Source: Buddleja alternifolia
Lineage: Eukaryota; Streptophyta; Magnoliopsida; Lamiales; Scrophulariaceae
Reading direction: 5' to 3'
Assembly (NCBI GenBank): GCA_019426215.1
Contig: CM033401.1
Span: forward strand, 9,801,134 to 9,865,133
Length of the DNA stretch: 64,000 bases
A program made the translations under genes and the position numbers. Below the pieces are notes generated by a model. That model did not search any database. It saw only the letters and a list, made by a program, of their open reading frames with translations, and was not told the origin of the DNA. Below, piece by piece: positions 11,740-22,873 of this stretch. Every line of letters starts with the position of its first letter. Positions within the stretch are counted from its first letter, which is position 1.

Positions 11740-12002
11740 CCACATTGGTTCCTCTTGTTTCACCCAATTAATATAACCACATTCAGACCCTCTTGAAATA
11801 AGGTGAAAACTAACCGTATCAGGAGGAATATATTTTAACTATTACAATCCCAACATGGAAATCTAATTTTTCCTTGATCCATATATCTTGGGTATTGTTA
11901 GCATAACTCTATGAATCCTTTAACCCCCAATCGATACTCGTTTGTAACATTATGTCCACCTGGACAAACACGATTTTTAATCCAACTCCTATCTGGAGGC
12001 AT
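11740..12002 (-). pseudogene. tnp2 N-terminal transposase-associated domain
   Basis: The start is chosen at the minus-strand ATG at 12002, giving MPPDRSWIKNRVCPGG, a good match to the DRSWMY.R start of the Transpos_assoc domain (PF13963). It continues GVKGFIELC, a TAA stop, then IRFPCWDC, which fits the conserved cysteine end of the domain. A frameshift follows, then CGYINWVKQEEP, equivalent to the Y..W..HGE block. Confidence 0.85.
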
Positions 12003-13533
12003 GATGGTGGTGCATAAAACCAACCTTTAGATAATGTATTGTAGGAAATGGAATTGTGGACCTCAATTGTGAGCTAGAGTTAGGATACACATATACCCGA
12101 AGTATCATTTCAACTTATCAATTTAATCATATATGTTTTGAAATAAATATAAACTATCTATTCATTTTCTCATCTATGTTTTAAAATAAATTAAGAAACA
12201 AACACCAGAACTAACAAACAAAGACAAAAGGTAGGATGGCTTAGGATTCAAAGACTTAAAACTTTATTTTAGCTCGTGGGGTGTTAACTTTTTTTCCAAT
12301 TCCTACCATACTCTCCCTTGTGATGATAATCAACTCTTTTTTTAAATCAAAATCATTAATTACCTGTGCTAATAGTGATTTTGTAGCAAGTTTTATGGAT
12401 TCACATAATTAAGGCAAACATAATCACGCTTTCAATATCAAATACGATGTACCTCAATATCAAATCTCATTTTTCTAAGAAATCAAAACAAATCTTAATC
12501 TCAACTGCACAACACTTCTACTCTAGGCCGATTCTTAATATTAGGGGTAAAAAGATTTGGGAGCTTGTTATTTGTGATAACCTCACTTTCTCTTCAATAC
12601 ACTGAGTATTTTCCTAATAAAAACTAACTTTCTCTTCTGTCACTCTTAAGAATGCTATCGTTTCCATTTGTGATGAACTTAGTGTGCCTTTAGCGGAGAA
12701 AATTCTCAATTGTACAAAATCGAGGTTGCTTCTCTATGAAATTGACAATTGCAACACGACTGCTGGAAAATCATTTTTTTTTTAATTTAATTTTTGAAAA
12801 AAATCATTTCAATATATAAATTAAAGCCTACTAATCCTTGCTATCAAACACCTAAATACAGATTAATATGAAGAAATGGTAGATGGATTAGTAGACGACG
12901 ACCTTCAAACACGATGTAGACGGAGTTTCGTAAAGCTTCTGGTATACAAATTTGCGCTCTTTAAAATAAGACTTAGGCGTGAAATGTACCTTAAAAAGCT
13001 TAACCAAACTTGAGGAGGCAGCGACGGCAACGAATCTGGAGATGGTGGTTCGGAGGTGGTTCTACAAGAGGCTGTCTGCGAGAGACTGAGCTGCTTAGGG
13101 CTTAATTCTAATTGAATCTGAAATTCTCCGAGTCCTGCTTTGATATATCTCTTATGTTTTGATTAGATATTAAATATTATGAGTTAAATCTATTGGTGTA
13201 GTAGCATTCAGTCTTTAAGTTTTGTGGGAAGGTCACAGTTTCTGTTCCTCTAAAAGACATTTTACTTTTATTTTAAATATTAATCAATGTTTATTTAATC
13301 AAATTAATATGAATATAAATTAACTCTTTAAATATAATTTACTTTTCATGTATAATTTCTATTCAAAATCACTATAAAAAAATTTATTTTATATTCTACT
13401 TCCGATCAAATATGAAATTCTAATTTGCATTCCGTCCATAAACTCATATCAAATTTAAAAGGTTGAGACAAAATATGTGTTGTACGTACATTATAAGTCA
13501 TTGGATAATCTGTATCAAATTAATTAAAGTTTA

Positions 13534-13569
<36 letters not shown>

Positions 13570-14149
13570 TCTATGATATACAAATACGAGGAAAGGCATG
13601 ATACAATAAGGATACAAAATACTGCAAGTTTCAAAATTTTAGGATACGATACGTTGATGGTACATTTATGTATATGCTCGTATAATATTTAAAAAATAAA
13701 ATTAATTCAATAGTTTCATTTATATAAAAAACAATTTGTATAGTTCTTTGAATTTCTTTGTTATTTGTTTAAGTTTTAGTTTTTAACAAAAGATCGAGAT
13801 ATTACCTCTTTTCCTACTTTAGCCCAAAAGGCATTGTATAACATGAAAAGTATATTTTATCCGGTATCCGAGTCGTGTCAGATACTTCAAATTTTGTATT
13901 TGATACGGTATCCACAATTCTCATTTATTTTTATTTTCGGACACTTCAAAAATGTCTCGGACATTGTATTCAGGAGTGTCCATAGCGGATAGGTAGGATA
14001 CGATTACAATACTGCACAAAATAATTTTTAGTCATATCCTTGCATCATAATATATCATCCAAACCACAAGGTTTGCCCATAAATCCAATTCACAATGTTA
14101 AGTATCTTTTAATATGTCTAAAGTTTCAAAAAGTATTTATCTATATAGA
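12003..14149. other. Interval without recognisable gene; AT microsatellite
   Basis: This stretch probably includes the 5' leader and end of the CACTA element, but no CACTA terminus was found. A (TA)n run lies at about 13537-13567. Sequence at 13.6-14.0 kb is rich in GATACGATAC and GGACACTTC-type words often seen in dispersed plant repeats; I could not assign it. Confidence 0.35.
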
Positions 14150-14199
14150 GTTTAGGATTTAGGGTTTAGGGTTTTGAATTTAGGGTTTAGGGTTTAGGG
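14150..14199 (+). repeat. Interstitial telomere-like repeat (TTTAGGG)n
   Basis: About seven 7-mers occur in a row, five of them perfect TTTAGGG, the plant telomere unit. It is short and internal. It could be a repaired break filled with telomere sequence, or a telo-box-rich remnant of a transposon. Confidence 0.85.
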
Positions 14200-14691
14200 C
14201 ATAGGTGCCCATTTATCATGAAGAATATCGGTTTAATAATCATATAGTACACTTGTTAATTATTTAATATATATATCTAATCCAGTATTAATTTAATTCT
14301 ATTCTAAAATAAATAATTACCTAGAAAAATAAAATTTAATCTCATGACCAATGTTAATATGATTGATTATATAACAAATTTATAATTTTCATGTAAGTGT
14401 AAATAATACTAATTTAGATAAGTATAATTTAGTACTATTGTTATATATAGTGTATCAACATTTTTTGTCTAATATATTGTAATTAATTATATGCAACATA
14501 GTACTAATTCTCTAATAAATTATCGTACACTCTTAAGTTCACAATATATTAAATAGTTATATGTTCAAAAAAATTATTAAATAATTTTTTAATTGTCATA
14601 AATATAGCATCAACAATCTTCGTTGCGATGGCGTTTCGGTTTCGATTTTTTGATTTGTATTCTGCAAGGAAATGTTTCGTTACTAATAATA

Positions 14692-14871
14692 TAGAGCGGA
14701 TCTTCTATCCCATAATGGTGTGCCACAATGGTGTCACATCATTGTGGGATTGACAAGTGTTCATTTAATTTAAATTATTATTAACAGTTTTTTTTTAAAT
14801 GGACACTTGTCAATCCCACAATTATATGACACCATTGTGGCACACAATTGTGGGATAGAAGATCCGTTCTG
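14692..14871. mobile_element. Mutator-like foldback MITE, 180 bp
   Basis: Ends are TAGAGCGGATCTTCTATCCC and its near-perfect inverse, and the inverted arms extend for about 70 bp each, leaving a short AT-rich loop. The flanking 9-bp direct repeat CTAATAATA (14683-14691 and 14872-14880) is perfect. A 9-bp target duplication with long terminal inverted repeats points to the Mutator superfamily. It has no coding capacity. Confidence 0.88.
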
Positions 14872-14880
14872 CTAATAATA

Positions 14881-15500
14881 AAGTATGTTTTTTAATTTAT
14901 ATGAAATAATTACCTAGGAATGCTCCAATGAATTACGTGGCGGGAAGATTCCCTCCAAAACTAAAACTTTTGATCAAACCTAGCTATCAATTTTTGTAAG
15001 GAAACATATTTGTTCCTGGACTCAGCAACTAAAAAATGCACTGCTACGTTTAGTTTTTGGATATGGATACCACAAAACACTTTCGCCTTTGCTAAAATCG
15101 TTGGAATCACCCAACATATTAACAATCATTGCTAATTTACGTTGCTGTTTAGATGTTTTCTATTAGTGAAACAAGCAACCTACACATTTTACCAAAACTC
15201 AACTACTTCTAACAATCCACACCTATATTACAAACCCTTCAAAAAAATTCGGCGAATTCTGAAGGTGACATGTACTCAAACTTCCTGTCTGCGCCTGGTA
15301 TTCCATGGTTTTTCTCTCTGACACACTACTATTCTTCAAACTAAGTCGATTATGAGAAAGGGAAAAGTAGTAAAAACACATTTGATGAAATGAAAATGAA
15401 GGGCCCCAAAAAGGCCACTTGGAAGAACTTCCCCAATATTCAAAAGACCAACCTAATTTGTTCATTGATGAAGTTTTCGAGTAGATATTATGGGTCATTC
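14881..15500. other. Interval without recognised feature
   Basis: I see no domain, terminal repeat or satellite. Minus-strand frames here are short and low in information. The stretch may be decayed gypsy pol belonging to the integrase tail that follows. Confidence 0.3.
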
Positions 15501-15519
15501 TTCGGCAGTTCGACAAGGT

Positions 15520-15730
15520 AGCCTATGAGCTCGATTTTCCACCACATCCCCCGATCTTACCAAATGCGGTTGCTCGATTTGGAAGATCAACCGTGTGTCA
15601 AACCGATGGCCATTCGTCAAAAGGGGAAAAGGGTCTCTCAATGTTTAGTACAATGGAAAAGAGAACCCAGATGAAGCTACTTAAGAGGAACTATTTACCT
15701 TTCAATGGTCTCACTCTCACTTATTTTGCC
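15520..15730 (+). pseudogene. Ty3/gypsy integrase C-terminal (chromodomain-like) remnant
   Basis: With frame changes, the sequence reads AIRQKGKRVSQCLVQWKRE followed by PDEATWEELFTFQ. The order matches the chromo-like tail of plant gypsy integrases (V.QVLVQW....P.EATWE). Stops and shifts break it, one of them at the position of the conserved tryptophan. No other gypsy domain is recognisable next to it. Confidence 0.6.
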
Positions 15731-15913
15731 CACATGCTGAAACAACTGATCCAATTGAATTTAATTTGGGCCTTGAGGACAAGGCTCAATTTAACGCATA
15801 TAAGGATATGGATTTAGCCCAAAGCCCAAATCAAACAAGGAGAGAAGAAGAAGTCGGTGGTGGTGTATGAAAAATCACCAAAGGGAATCTGGTGGTGGCT
15901 CATGATTAGAAGT

Positions 15914-17030
15914 CGGGGACTCTGTATACCACGGAAATTAAAAAAGACACGTTTGTTGCAGTCGATGCCATAGAGGATGTTCACTTATGGCACAGGCGAC
16001 TTGGGCATATGAGTGAGAAGGGAATGAGAATCATGGCATCCAAGGGGAAGCTACCAATCTCAAAGACGGTTGAATTGGGTCTTTGTGAAGATTGTGTGCT
16101 TGAGAAGCAAAAAAAGGGAAAATTTTCCAAGATGGAAAGAGAACCGAAGGCCGAGAAGTTAGAGCTTGCGCATACTGATGTATGGGGACCGGCTCCCATA
16201 TAGTCGCTTGGAGGTCGAGATATTATGTTACCTTCATAGATGATTCCACTCGAAAGGTATTGGTCTATTTTCTGAAAAATAAATCGGATGTGTTTAATAC
16301 CTTTAGGAAGTGGAAGGCAGAAGTCAAGATAAAACGGGGTTGAGATTGAAGTGTTTGAGGTCAGATAATGGCGGGGAGTATGACAGCCAATAGTTCAAAG
16401 GCTATTGTGCAGAGAATGGGATCAAGATGATCAAGACCATTGCGGGGACTCTGCAGCAAAATGGGATTGCAGAGCTAATGAATAGAACCTTGAATGAACA
16501 AGCTAGGAGCATGAGGTTTTACTCTAGATTGCCAAAGACATTTTGGGCTGATGCAGTGAGCACAGCTGCTTACCTCATCAACCGGGGACCTTCAATACCG
16601 TTGGACTTCAAAATACCGGAGGAGGTTTGGTCAAGAAAGGAGGTAAATTTATCGCATTTAAAAATATTCGGCTGTTTATCTTATGTCTTGCGAAATCCTA
16701 ATGACAGGGATAAGTTAGATCCTATGGCATAGAAGTGCATCTTTGTCGGCTATGGAGGAGAGAGTTTTGGGTATCGGTTCTGGGATTACCAAAACAACAA
16801 AATCATAAGGCATAAGGATGTCACGTTCAACGAAAAGGTGCTTTACAAGGATATACTTGGAGCATAGACTGGAGATAATGAAAAACCAAAGGCGATATTG
16901 GAAGAGGTCATTCTAGACGAGATTGCTGGGAATGACACTGAGAATAGTATCGAGGATGATCCGGAGACTCCACCACCAACCTTGCGAAGATCAAGTAGAA
17001 CTCCTAAGCCAAACATGAAGTACGCTTGTG
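15914..17030 (+). pseudogene. Ty1/copia gag-pre-integrase and integrase pseudogene
   Basis: Plus-strand pol fragment of a copia element. It begins TLYTTEIKKDTFVAVDA, then LWHRRLGHMSEKGM with CEDCVLEKQKKGKF, the GAG-pre-integrase zinc-binding block. The integrase core follows: HTDVWGP, a stop, RSDNGGEYDS and QQNGIAELMNRT. These keep the three catalytic acids (D, D, E) despite frame damage. The C-terminal part reads FVGYGGESFGYRFWD, then an acidic spacer and TPPPTLRRSSRTPKP. Stops occur at 16201, near 16391 and at 16730. Homology stops just before reverse transcriptase should begin, where the tandem array at 17.03 kb starts. Confidence 0.9.
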
Positions 17031-18335
17031 CTATAATTAGTATAAATCTAATATGTAGTAAACTTTTAGAAAGGTGATCAATCACAAAATAAGTATTTTC
17101 TTACTCAAGAAAAATGTGAATTTCGTGTACCTCACGTCCCATAAATACCGGGTCGAGCAATGTAATACACTTGCTTTACTTCTTATCAACTTGTTGGACA
17201 ATAAATTTCACTAAAAAAAGGTTAACAAATTTAGCCGGACAATCTAAATTTCACTGAAAAAGAATTTTGACAGACGAACAACCTAAATTTGATCGAAAAA
17301 GGTTGACAAATTTGGCCGAACAATTTAAATTTAATTGAAGTAAGTTGTTGATAGATTTTCCCAAACAATCTAAATTTCACTGAAAAGATCTGTGACATAT
17401 TAGGTCAGACAATCTAAATTTCATACAAAGAGGTTGACAAGATTTAACCAAACAATTTAAATTTAACTGAAAAAGATCGTTGACAGATTTGATTGAACAA
17501 TCTAAATTTCTGAGAAAAAATATTCACGAGAAGATAAAATTGCTACCAATCCTAAAGTTGCTAGACTAAAAATGCGACTTAAACTCGTAAGTTATAGAAG
17601 TATAAAATTTATGAGCGTGTGTCAACCGTAGTCCGGCAAGTGCTATCATATTCATACCCCTGCCTACTTTGCGTCTAAACAGTGCTATTTTAGCTCCAAA
17701 AGTGAAAAATTCCTAAATTAAATTTGAAACAGTGCTATTTAACTCCATAAGCGGAATATATCCTAATTTTTCAATGCAATTCCTAAGTAACACATTCGTG
17801 TAACACTTTGCTCGGCAAAATTTATCAATGATCCTTTTTAGTTAAATTTAGATTGTCCGACCAAATTTGTCAACCTTTTTCAATGATTAGATTGCCCAAC
17901 AAAATCTATCAACGATATTTTTCAAAGTGGATTTCCCAATTGAGAGTAACGTACCCGAGATATACTCCTTTAGACACATTTTAATAAAAATAATTGTTTT
18001 TTTTTTACAGTTTAGAATTTATGTAGAACCACCACCTTAGAGCCACAAAAACAAAAATATCTCTGTAGGATATTCTCTTATTTTAAGGATACGTTATTGT
18101 ATTGGGAAAAATTAAAAATCAGAATACGTTAATGCTCAAGGAAGAACATCAACCCCCATAATCATATAACTAAAATTGCAAAGTGGTTGTAATTATGAAA
18201 TAACGATACAAATCAACCCATTTTATTACAAAACTAAAATTCCTATTCTACTCGTCCTAGAATTTTCCCAAAAATAACATAAACACTACCTAATGAGCAC
18301 GTAGTGTAATATATACAACATGGAATTATTATAAT

Positions 18336-18728
18336 CAGGGACGGAGCCAGGGGGACTGGAGGGTGCGGTCGCCCCCCCTCAATTTTGAAAAATCATTTTT
18401 TTACCTTACAAAATTTTTGATATTTGTATTTCGCCCCCCCTCAAAATCGAAAAATATCATGTTTTTTCCCTTTATTTTGAGTCCGTCCCCCTCCAAACCC
18501 AAAATCTTGGCTATAATGAAAGAGATATAAGAGTATAAAGTATGTTAAAAATTGTAATTGAACCTAGTTTCTTATTATATTTTTCTTCACAAATATAGCG
18601 TACCGTACCGCGGGGGGCAAGCCCCCCGCACCCCCCTTTCACTCCTTCAACTATTTGCCAAATAAAAATGTATATCTATATCACAACAATCTCGCCCCTC
18701 CTCATTCACATTCCTGGCTCCGTCCCTG
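18336..18728. mobile_element. Non-autonomous hAT-type element, 393 bp (copy A)
   Basis: Ends are CAGGGACGGAGCCAGG and its exact inverse CCTGGCTCCGTCCCTG. The element is flanked by a perfect 8-bp target duplication ATTATAAT (18328-18335, 18729-18736). The 8-bp duplication and CAGGG-type ends define a hAT-like MITE. Internal C-rich and G-rich runs (CGCCCCCCCTC, GCGGGGGGCAAG) are distinctive. A related copy lies at 40762-41157 in the opposite orientation. The corresponding site in array copies 2 and 5 is empty. Confidence 0.92.
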
Positions 18729-19048
18729 ATTATAATCAAAGTGATTACAAAAATACATACACATATATGTCTAAAATACAATATACATCTCTATGGCATT
18801 ATTTAATCATTTATTTATTTTAAAATTAAAAGGGAGGTAGTTAACTGTAATTTTTACCACATAGAAATTTATCTGCATTCACTTACAAGATTGAGATACA
18901 TTCGAAGCCGCTAAACCAATAATATTGTTTAAAGAAGGGGAAATTCTAACCCTCGGCTGCTTTGGCAATTACATATACGGTGAGAAATTCATGTTGGTAT
19001 ATTCGCAGTAACATAAACAGCACAAAACTCAAGTTAAACTGAATTCAA

Positions 19049-19150
19049 GTCATGTAGCACAAAAATAGTGCAACTTTTGCACCATTTTTGTGCAACTACA
19101 GTAATAAAAAAATGGTGCACAAGCACCATTTTACCACTCCATTGGATTTG
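19049..19150. repeat. GGTGCA hairpin module, array copy 1
   Basis: GCAACTTTTGCACCATTTTT and the flanking TGGTGCACAAGCACCATTTT form short stem-loops built on TGGTGCA/TGCACCA. The module is bounded in better copies by GGCATCTCCAAT on the left and ATTGGAGTTGGTCTTA on the right, an inverted pair. This suggests a small MITE that became part of the repeat unit. Confidence 0.6.
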
Positions 19151-19233
19151 ATCTTATTGTTAGCAAGATAATGTCGGAATAATTAGCATAACTTGAAAAC
19201 TATATTCACAATATGAAAAATGAATTACACTTG

Positions 19234-21089
19234 TACTGTAATTAGTATAAATGGAATTTGTAGTAAACTTTTAAAAAAGTGATCAATCACAAAATAAGTA
19301 TTTTCCTACTCAAGTAACAATGCAAATTCCGTGTACCTCACGCCCCCACAAATACCGGGTCTAGCAATTTAATACACTTGCTTTACTTCTTATCAACTTG
19401 TTGGACAATAAATTTCACTGAAAAAAGGTTGACAGATTTAGCCGGACACTCAAAATTTCATTGAAAAAGATCGTTGATAGCCAAACAATCTAAATTTTAT
19501 CCAAAAAGGTTGACAAATTTGGCAAAACAATTTAAATTTAATTGAAGTAAATTGTTGATAGATTTTGCCAGAAAATCTAAATTTCACTGAAAAGATTTGT
19601 GACATATTAGGTCAGACAATTTAAATTTCATAGAAAAAGGTTGACAAGATTTAACTGAACAATTTAAATTTAATTGAAAAAGATCTTTGACAAATTTGAT
19701 TGAACAATCTAAATTTTTGAGAAAAAATAATCCCGAGAAGATAAAGTAGCTACCAATCCTAATGTTGCTAGACTAAAAATGTGACTTAAACTCGTAAGTT
19801 ATAGAAGTATAAAATTTATGAGCACGTGTCAACCGTAGCCTGGCAAGTGCTATCCTACCCCTAACTACTCTATGTCTAAACCGTGCTATTTTAGCTCCAA
19901 AAGTGAGAATTTTCTAAATTAAATTTGAAACAGTGCTATTTAATTCCATAAGTGGAGGATTTCCTAATTTTACAATTCAATTTCTAAGTAATGCATCCGT
20001 ATAACACTTTGTTCGGCCAAATTTATCAATGATCCTTTTCAGTTAAATTTAGATTGTCCGACCAAATTTGTCAACCTTTTTCAATGATTAGATTGTCCAG
20101 CCAAATCTGTCAACGATCTTTTTCAAATTGGACTTCCCAATTGAGAGTAACGTACCCGAGATATACTCCTTTAGACCCATATTAATAAAAATAATTGATT
20201 TTTTTTGTTACATTTTAGAATTTATGTAGAACCGCCACTTTAGAGCCAAAAAAAATATCTCTGTAGGTATTTTCCTAAATTAAGGATACCTTATTGCATT
20301 GGGAAAAATAAAAAATCAGAATACTTTAATGCTCTAGGAAGAACATCAACCCATATAATTATATAACTAAAATTGCAAAGTGGTTGTAATTATAAAATAA
20401 CGATACAAATCAACCCATTTCATTACAAAACTAAAATTCCTATTCTACTCATCCTAGAATTTCCCCAAAAACAACATAAACACTACCTAATGAGCACGTA
20501 GTGTAATATACACCATAGAATTATTAAAATCAAAGTGATTACAAAAATACATACACATATATGTCTAAAATACAATATACATCTCTATGTCTAAAATACA
20601 GAATACATCTCTATGGCAAAATTTAATCATTTATTTATTTTAAACTTAGAAGGGAGGTAGTTAACTGTTAATTTTACCAACATAGAAATTTCTCTGCTTT
20701 CAATTGCAAGATAGAGATATATCCGAACCCGCTAAACCAATAATATTTAAAGAAGGGGAAATTTTAACCCTTGGCGGCTTTGGCAATAACATATACGGTG
20801 AGAAATTCATATTGGCATATTGGCAGTAACATAAACGGTGCAAAATTCGAGTTAAACTGGATTCAAGCCAAACGTAAGGATATTTTCAATGTGTAGCACA
20901 AAATGGTGCAAAGGAAAATGGTGCAACCCTTTGCACCATTTTCGTGCAACTACAGTAATAAGAAAAAATGGTGCACAAACGTCATTTTGCCGCTCGATTG
21001 GAGTTGATCTTATTGTTAGCAAGATAATGTCAGAATAATTAGCATAACTTGAAAACTATATTCACAATATGAAAAATGAATTACACTTG
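19234..21089 (+). repeat. Array copy 2
   Basis: This is the most complete copy without foreign insertion, about 1856 bp. The segment GAATTATTAAAATCAAAGTG near 20518 corresponds to the hAT MITE insertion site of copy 1 and is uninterrupted. It also has a small tandem duplication of TGTCTAAAATACA near 20562-20602. Its hairpin module lies at about 20893-21000. Confidence 0.8.
20893..21000. repeat. GGTGCA hairpin module, array copy 2
   Basis: This copy has an extra internal repeat of AAAATGGTGCAA, giving several overlapping stems with TTGCACCATTTTCGTG. Flanks resemble those of the other modules. Confidence 0.6.
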
Positions 21090-21373
21090 TACTGTAATTA
21101 GTATAAATGGAATTTGTAGTAAACTTTTAAAAAAGTGATCAATCACAAAATAAGTATTTTCCTACTCAAGTAACAATGCAAATTCCGTGTACCTCACGCC
21201 CCACAAATACCGGGTCTAGCAATTTAATACACTTGCTTTACTTCTTATCAACTTGTTGGACAATAAATTTCACTGAAAAAAGGTTGACAGATTTAGCCGG
21301 ACACTCAAAATTTCATTGAAAAAGATCGTTGATAGCCGAACAATCTAAATTTTATCCAAAAAGGTTGACAAAT

Positions 21374-21450
21374 CCTATGACTAGAATGTCATCCACATAT
21401 AAGACTAGGAAAGTGATTTTGCTCCCACTACCCTTCTTGTAAACACATGG
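21374..21450 (-). pseudogene. Captured copia reverse transcriptase fragment (YVDD), copy 1
   Basis: On the minus strand the segment reads CPCVYKKGSGSKITFLV then LYVDDILVIG. This is the copia reverse transcriptase block containing the YVDD catalytic motif. It is uninterrupted for about 25 codons. It replaces the bases TTGGCCGA found at this point in array copies 1, 2 (with minor variation) and 4. Neighbouring sequence is not reverse transcriptase, so only this short piece was captured. Confidence 0.85.
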
Positions 21451-22097
21451 ACAATTTAAATTTAGTTCATGTAAGTTGTTGATAAATTTTTCCAGACAAT
21501 CTCAATTTCCTGAAAAGATAGTTGATAGATTAGGTCAGACAATCTAAATTTCATAGAAAAAGGTTGACAGATTTTTCTGAACGGTTTAAATTTAACTGAA
21601 AAAGTTCGTTACAGATTTGATTGAACAATCTAAATTTCTGAGGGAAAAAAAAAATCACGATAAGATAAAATTGCTACCAATCATAATGTTGCTAGACTAA
21701 AAATGTAACTTAAACTTGTAAGTTATAGAAGTATAAAATTTATGAGTGTGCGTCAACCGTGGTCCGGCAAGTGCTATCATACCCCCTACCTACTCTATGT
21801 CTAAATCGTGCTATTTTAGCTCGAAAAGTGAGAATTTCTAAATTAAATTTGAAAGAGTGCTATTTAACTCCATAAGCGGAGGATTTCCTAATTTTACAAT
21901 TCAATTCCTAAGTAACACATCCGTGTGACACTTTGTTCGGCCAAATTTATCAATGATCGTTTGTAGTTAAAGTTAAATTTAGATTGTCCGGTCAAATTTG
22001 TCAACCTTTTTCAATGAAATTTAAATTGTCCAACCAAATTTTGTCATCCATCTTTTTCAATTTGGATTTCCCAATTGAGAATAACAAACCCGATATT

Positions 22098-22270
22098 AGG
22101 CCTGTCAATCAAGTTGAGCGAGTCTAGCCTAGTCAAGCTCACGCTCACTTGATATAATTCTAGCTTTTATCACCAAAGCTTGAACTTGCACGAGCTTTTT
22201 ATTTCAAAGCTCGGGCTCGACTTAAATATCAGTACGAGCTTCAAGCTGAGCTCGAGCCGGCCCGAATTTG
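22098..22270. repeat. AGCTCGAGC-rich dispersed repeat fragment
   Basis: It starts GGCCTGTCAATCAAGTTGAG and continues with words such as AGCTCGGGCTCGA and GAGCTCGAGCCGG. Similar words occur at 42310-42375, 55120-55160 and 57421-57530. These are typical termini of non-autonomous plant DNA elements, but no target duplication is visible here. Confidence 0.5.
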
Positions 22271-22684
22271 CTCTCTTTTGAAAAACTTTAAGTAATTTAA
22301 AGTAATCTAATATATAAATTTAAGAAAAATCACAATCTTATAAACATAAAAAAATCAACATCATCCATGTTCTATTGACAAACCATAACTAAAATGTACT
22401 TTGAAAGATCTCGCTTCATTGAAATATATGATCAACGCAATATTTAAGATTGAAAAATATTATAACTAAATATATGATAAACTTACTTACAAGATTGAGA
22501 TACATCCGAAGCCCGCCAAACCAATAATATTGTTTAAAGAAGAGAAAATTTTAAACCCACGGCGGCATTGGCAATAGCATATACGGTGAGAAATTCATGT
22601 TGGCATATTGGCAATAACATAAACGAGAGCAAAATTCGAATTAAACTAAATTCAAGCCAAACATAAGGGCATCTCCAATATGTA

Positions 22685-22785
22685 GTACAAAAATGGTGCA
22701 ATTTTTGCACCATTTTTGTGTAGCAACAGTGATATGAAAAATGGTGCACAAGCGCCATTTTGCCACTCCATTGGAGTTGGTCTTA
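22685..22785. repeat. GGTGCA hairpin module, array copy 3
   Basis: AAAAATGGTGCAATTTTTGC and following bases form a stem-loop. Outside it, TAAGGGCATCTCCAAT and ATTGGAGTTGGTCTTA are an imperfect 16-bp inverted pair, about 120 bp apart. This is the best-preserved version of the putative embedded MITE. Confidence 0.65.
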
Positions 22786-22873
22786 GCGTTAACAAGACAA
22801 TGTCAGAATAATCTAAAACATTAGCATAACTTGAAAACTATATTCACAATATGTAAAATGTACACTTGTGCTA

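Larger units (their letters stand above)
4015..12002 (-). mobile_element. Decayed autonomous CACTA (En/Spm) transposon
   Basis: Two CACTA-type genes lie in the usual order on the minus strand: a tnp2-like transposase (12002 down to about 8375) and a second, spliced Ptta/En/Spm-type gene (8087 down to about 4015). This pairing is the coding layout of autonomous plant CACTA elements. Both genes carry stops and frameshifts. I did not find a convincing pair of CACTA termini, so the true ends are unknown and extend beyond the stated limits. Confidence 0.8.
8375..12002 (-). pseudogene. tnp2: CACTA tnp2-like transposase pseudogene
   Basis: Full-length decayed transposase of the En/Spm class. Homology runs continuously along the minus strand in family order: transposase-associated domain (12002-11740), Transposase_21 core (11480-10226), DUF4218 (10021-9525), DUF4216-like (about 8960-8730) and an acidic tail (8640-8375). 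Signature strings include SKTTAEHMSWH, LMWTISDFPAYGMLSG, NLDVMHIEKNMF, GFFDSMEHLPMHL and GPVQYRWMYSFER. At least four in-frame stops and several frame changes break it, so it cannot encode an active enzyme. In active relatives this protein cuts and joins element ends; that is family knowledge only. Confidence 0.92.
17029..19233 (+). repeat. Array copy 1
   Basis: Copy 1 begins directly at the end of the copia integrase remnant and carries the full unit: direct ~42-bp subrepeats (about 17200-17525), a spacer with CGTAAGTTATAGAAGTATAA, inverted subrepeats (about 17820-17940), a CACGTAGTGTAATATA segment and the GGTGCA hairpin near 19.05 kb. A hAT MITE interrupts it at 18336-18728. Confidence 0.8.
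21090..22873 (+). repeat. Array copy 3
   Basis: This copy carries the inserted copia reverse transcriptase fragment at 21374-21450. From about 22098 its 3' half diverges: an AGCTCGAGC-rich dispersed repeat replaces part of the unit before homology resumes at about 22490. A hairpin module at 22685-22785 has the clearest flanking inverted pair. Confidence 0.8.

Noticed and set aside
13600..14030. A possible MITE built on GATACGATAC and GGACACTTC words
   Set aside because: No terminal inverted pair or target duplication could be defined.
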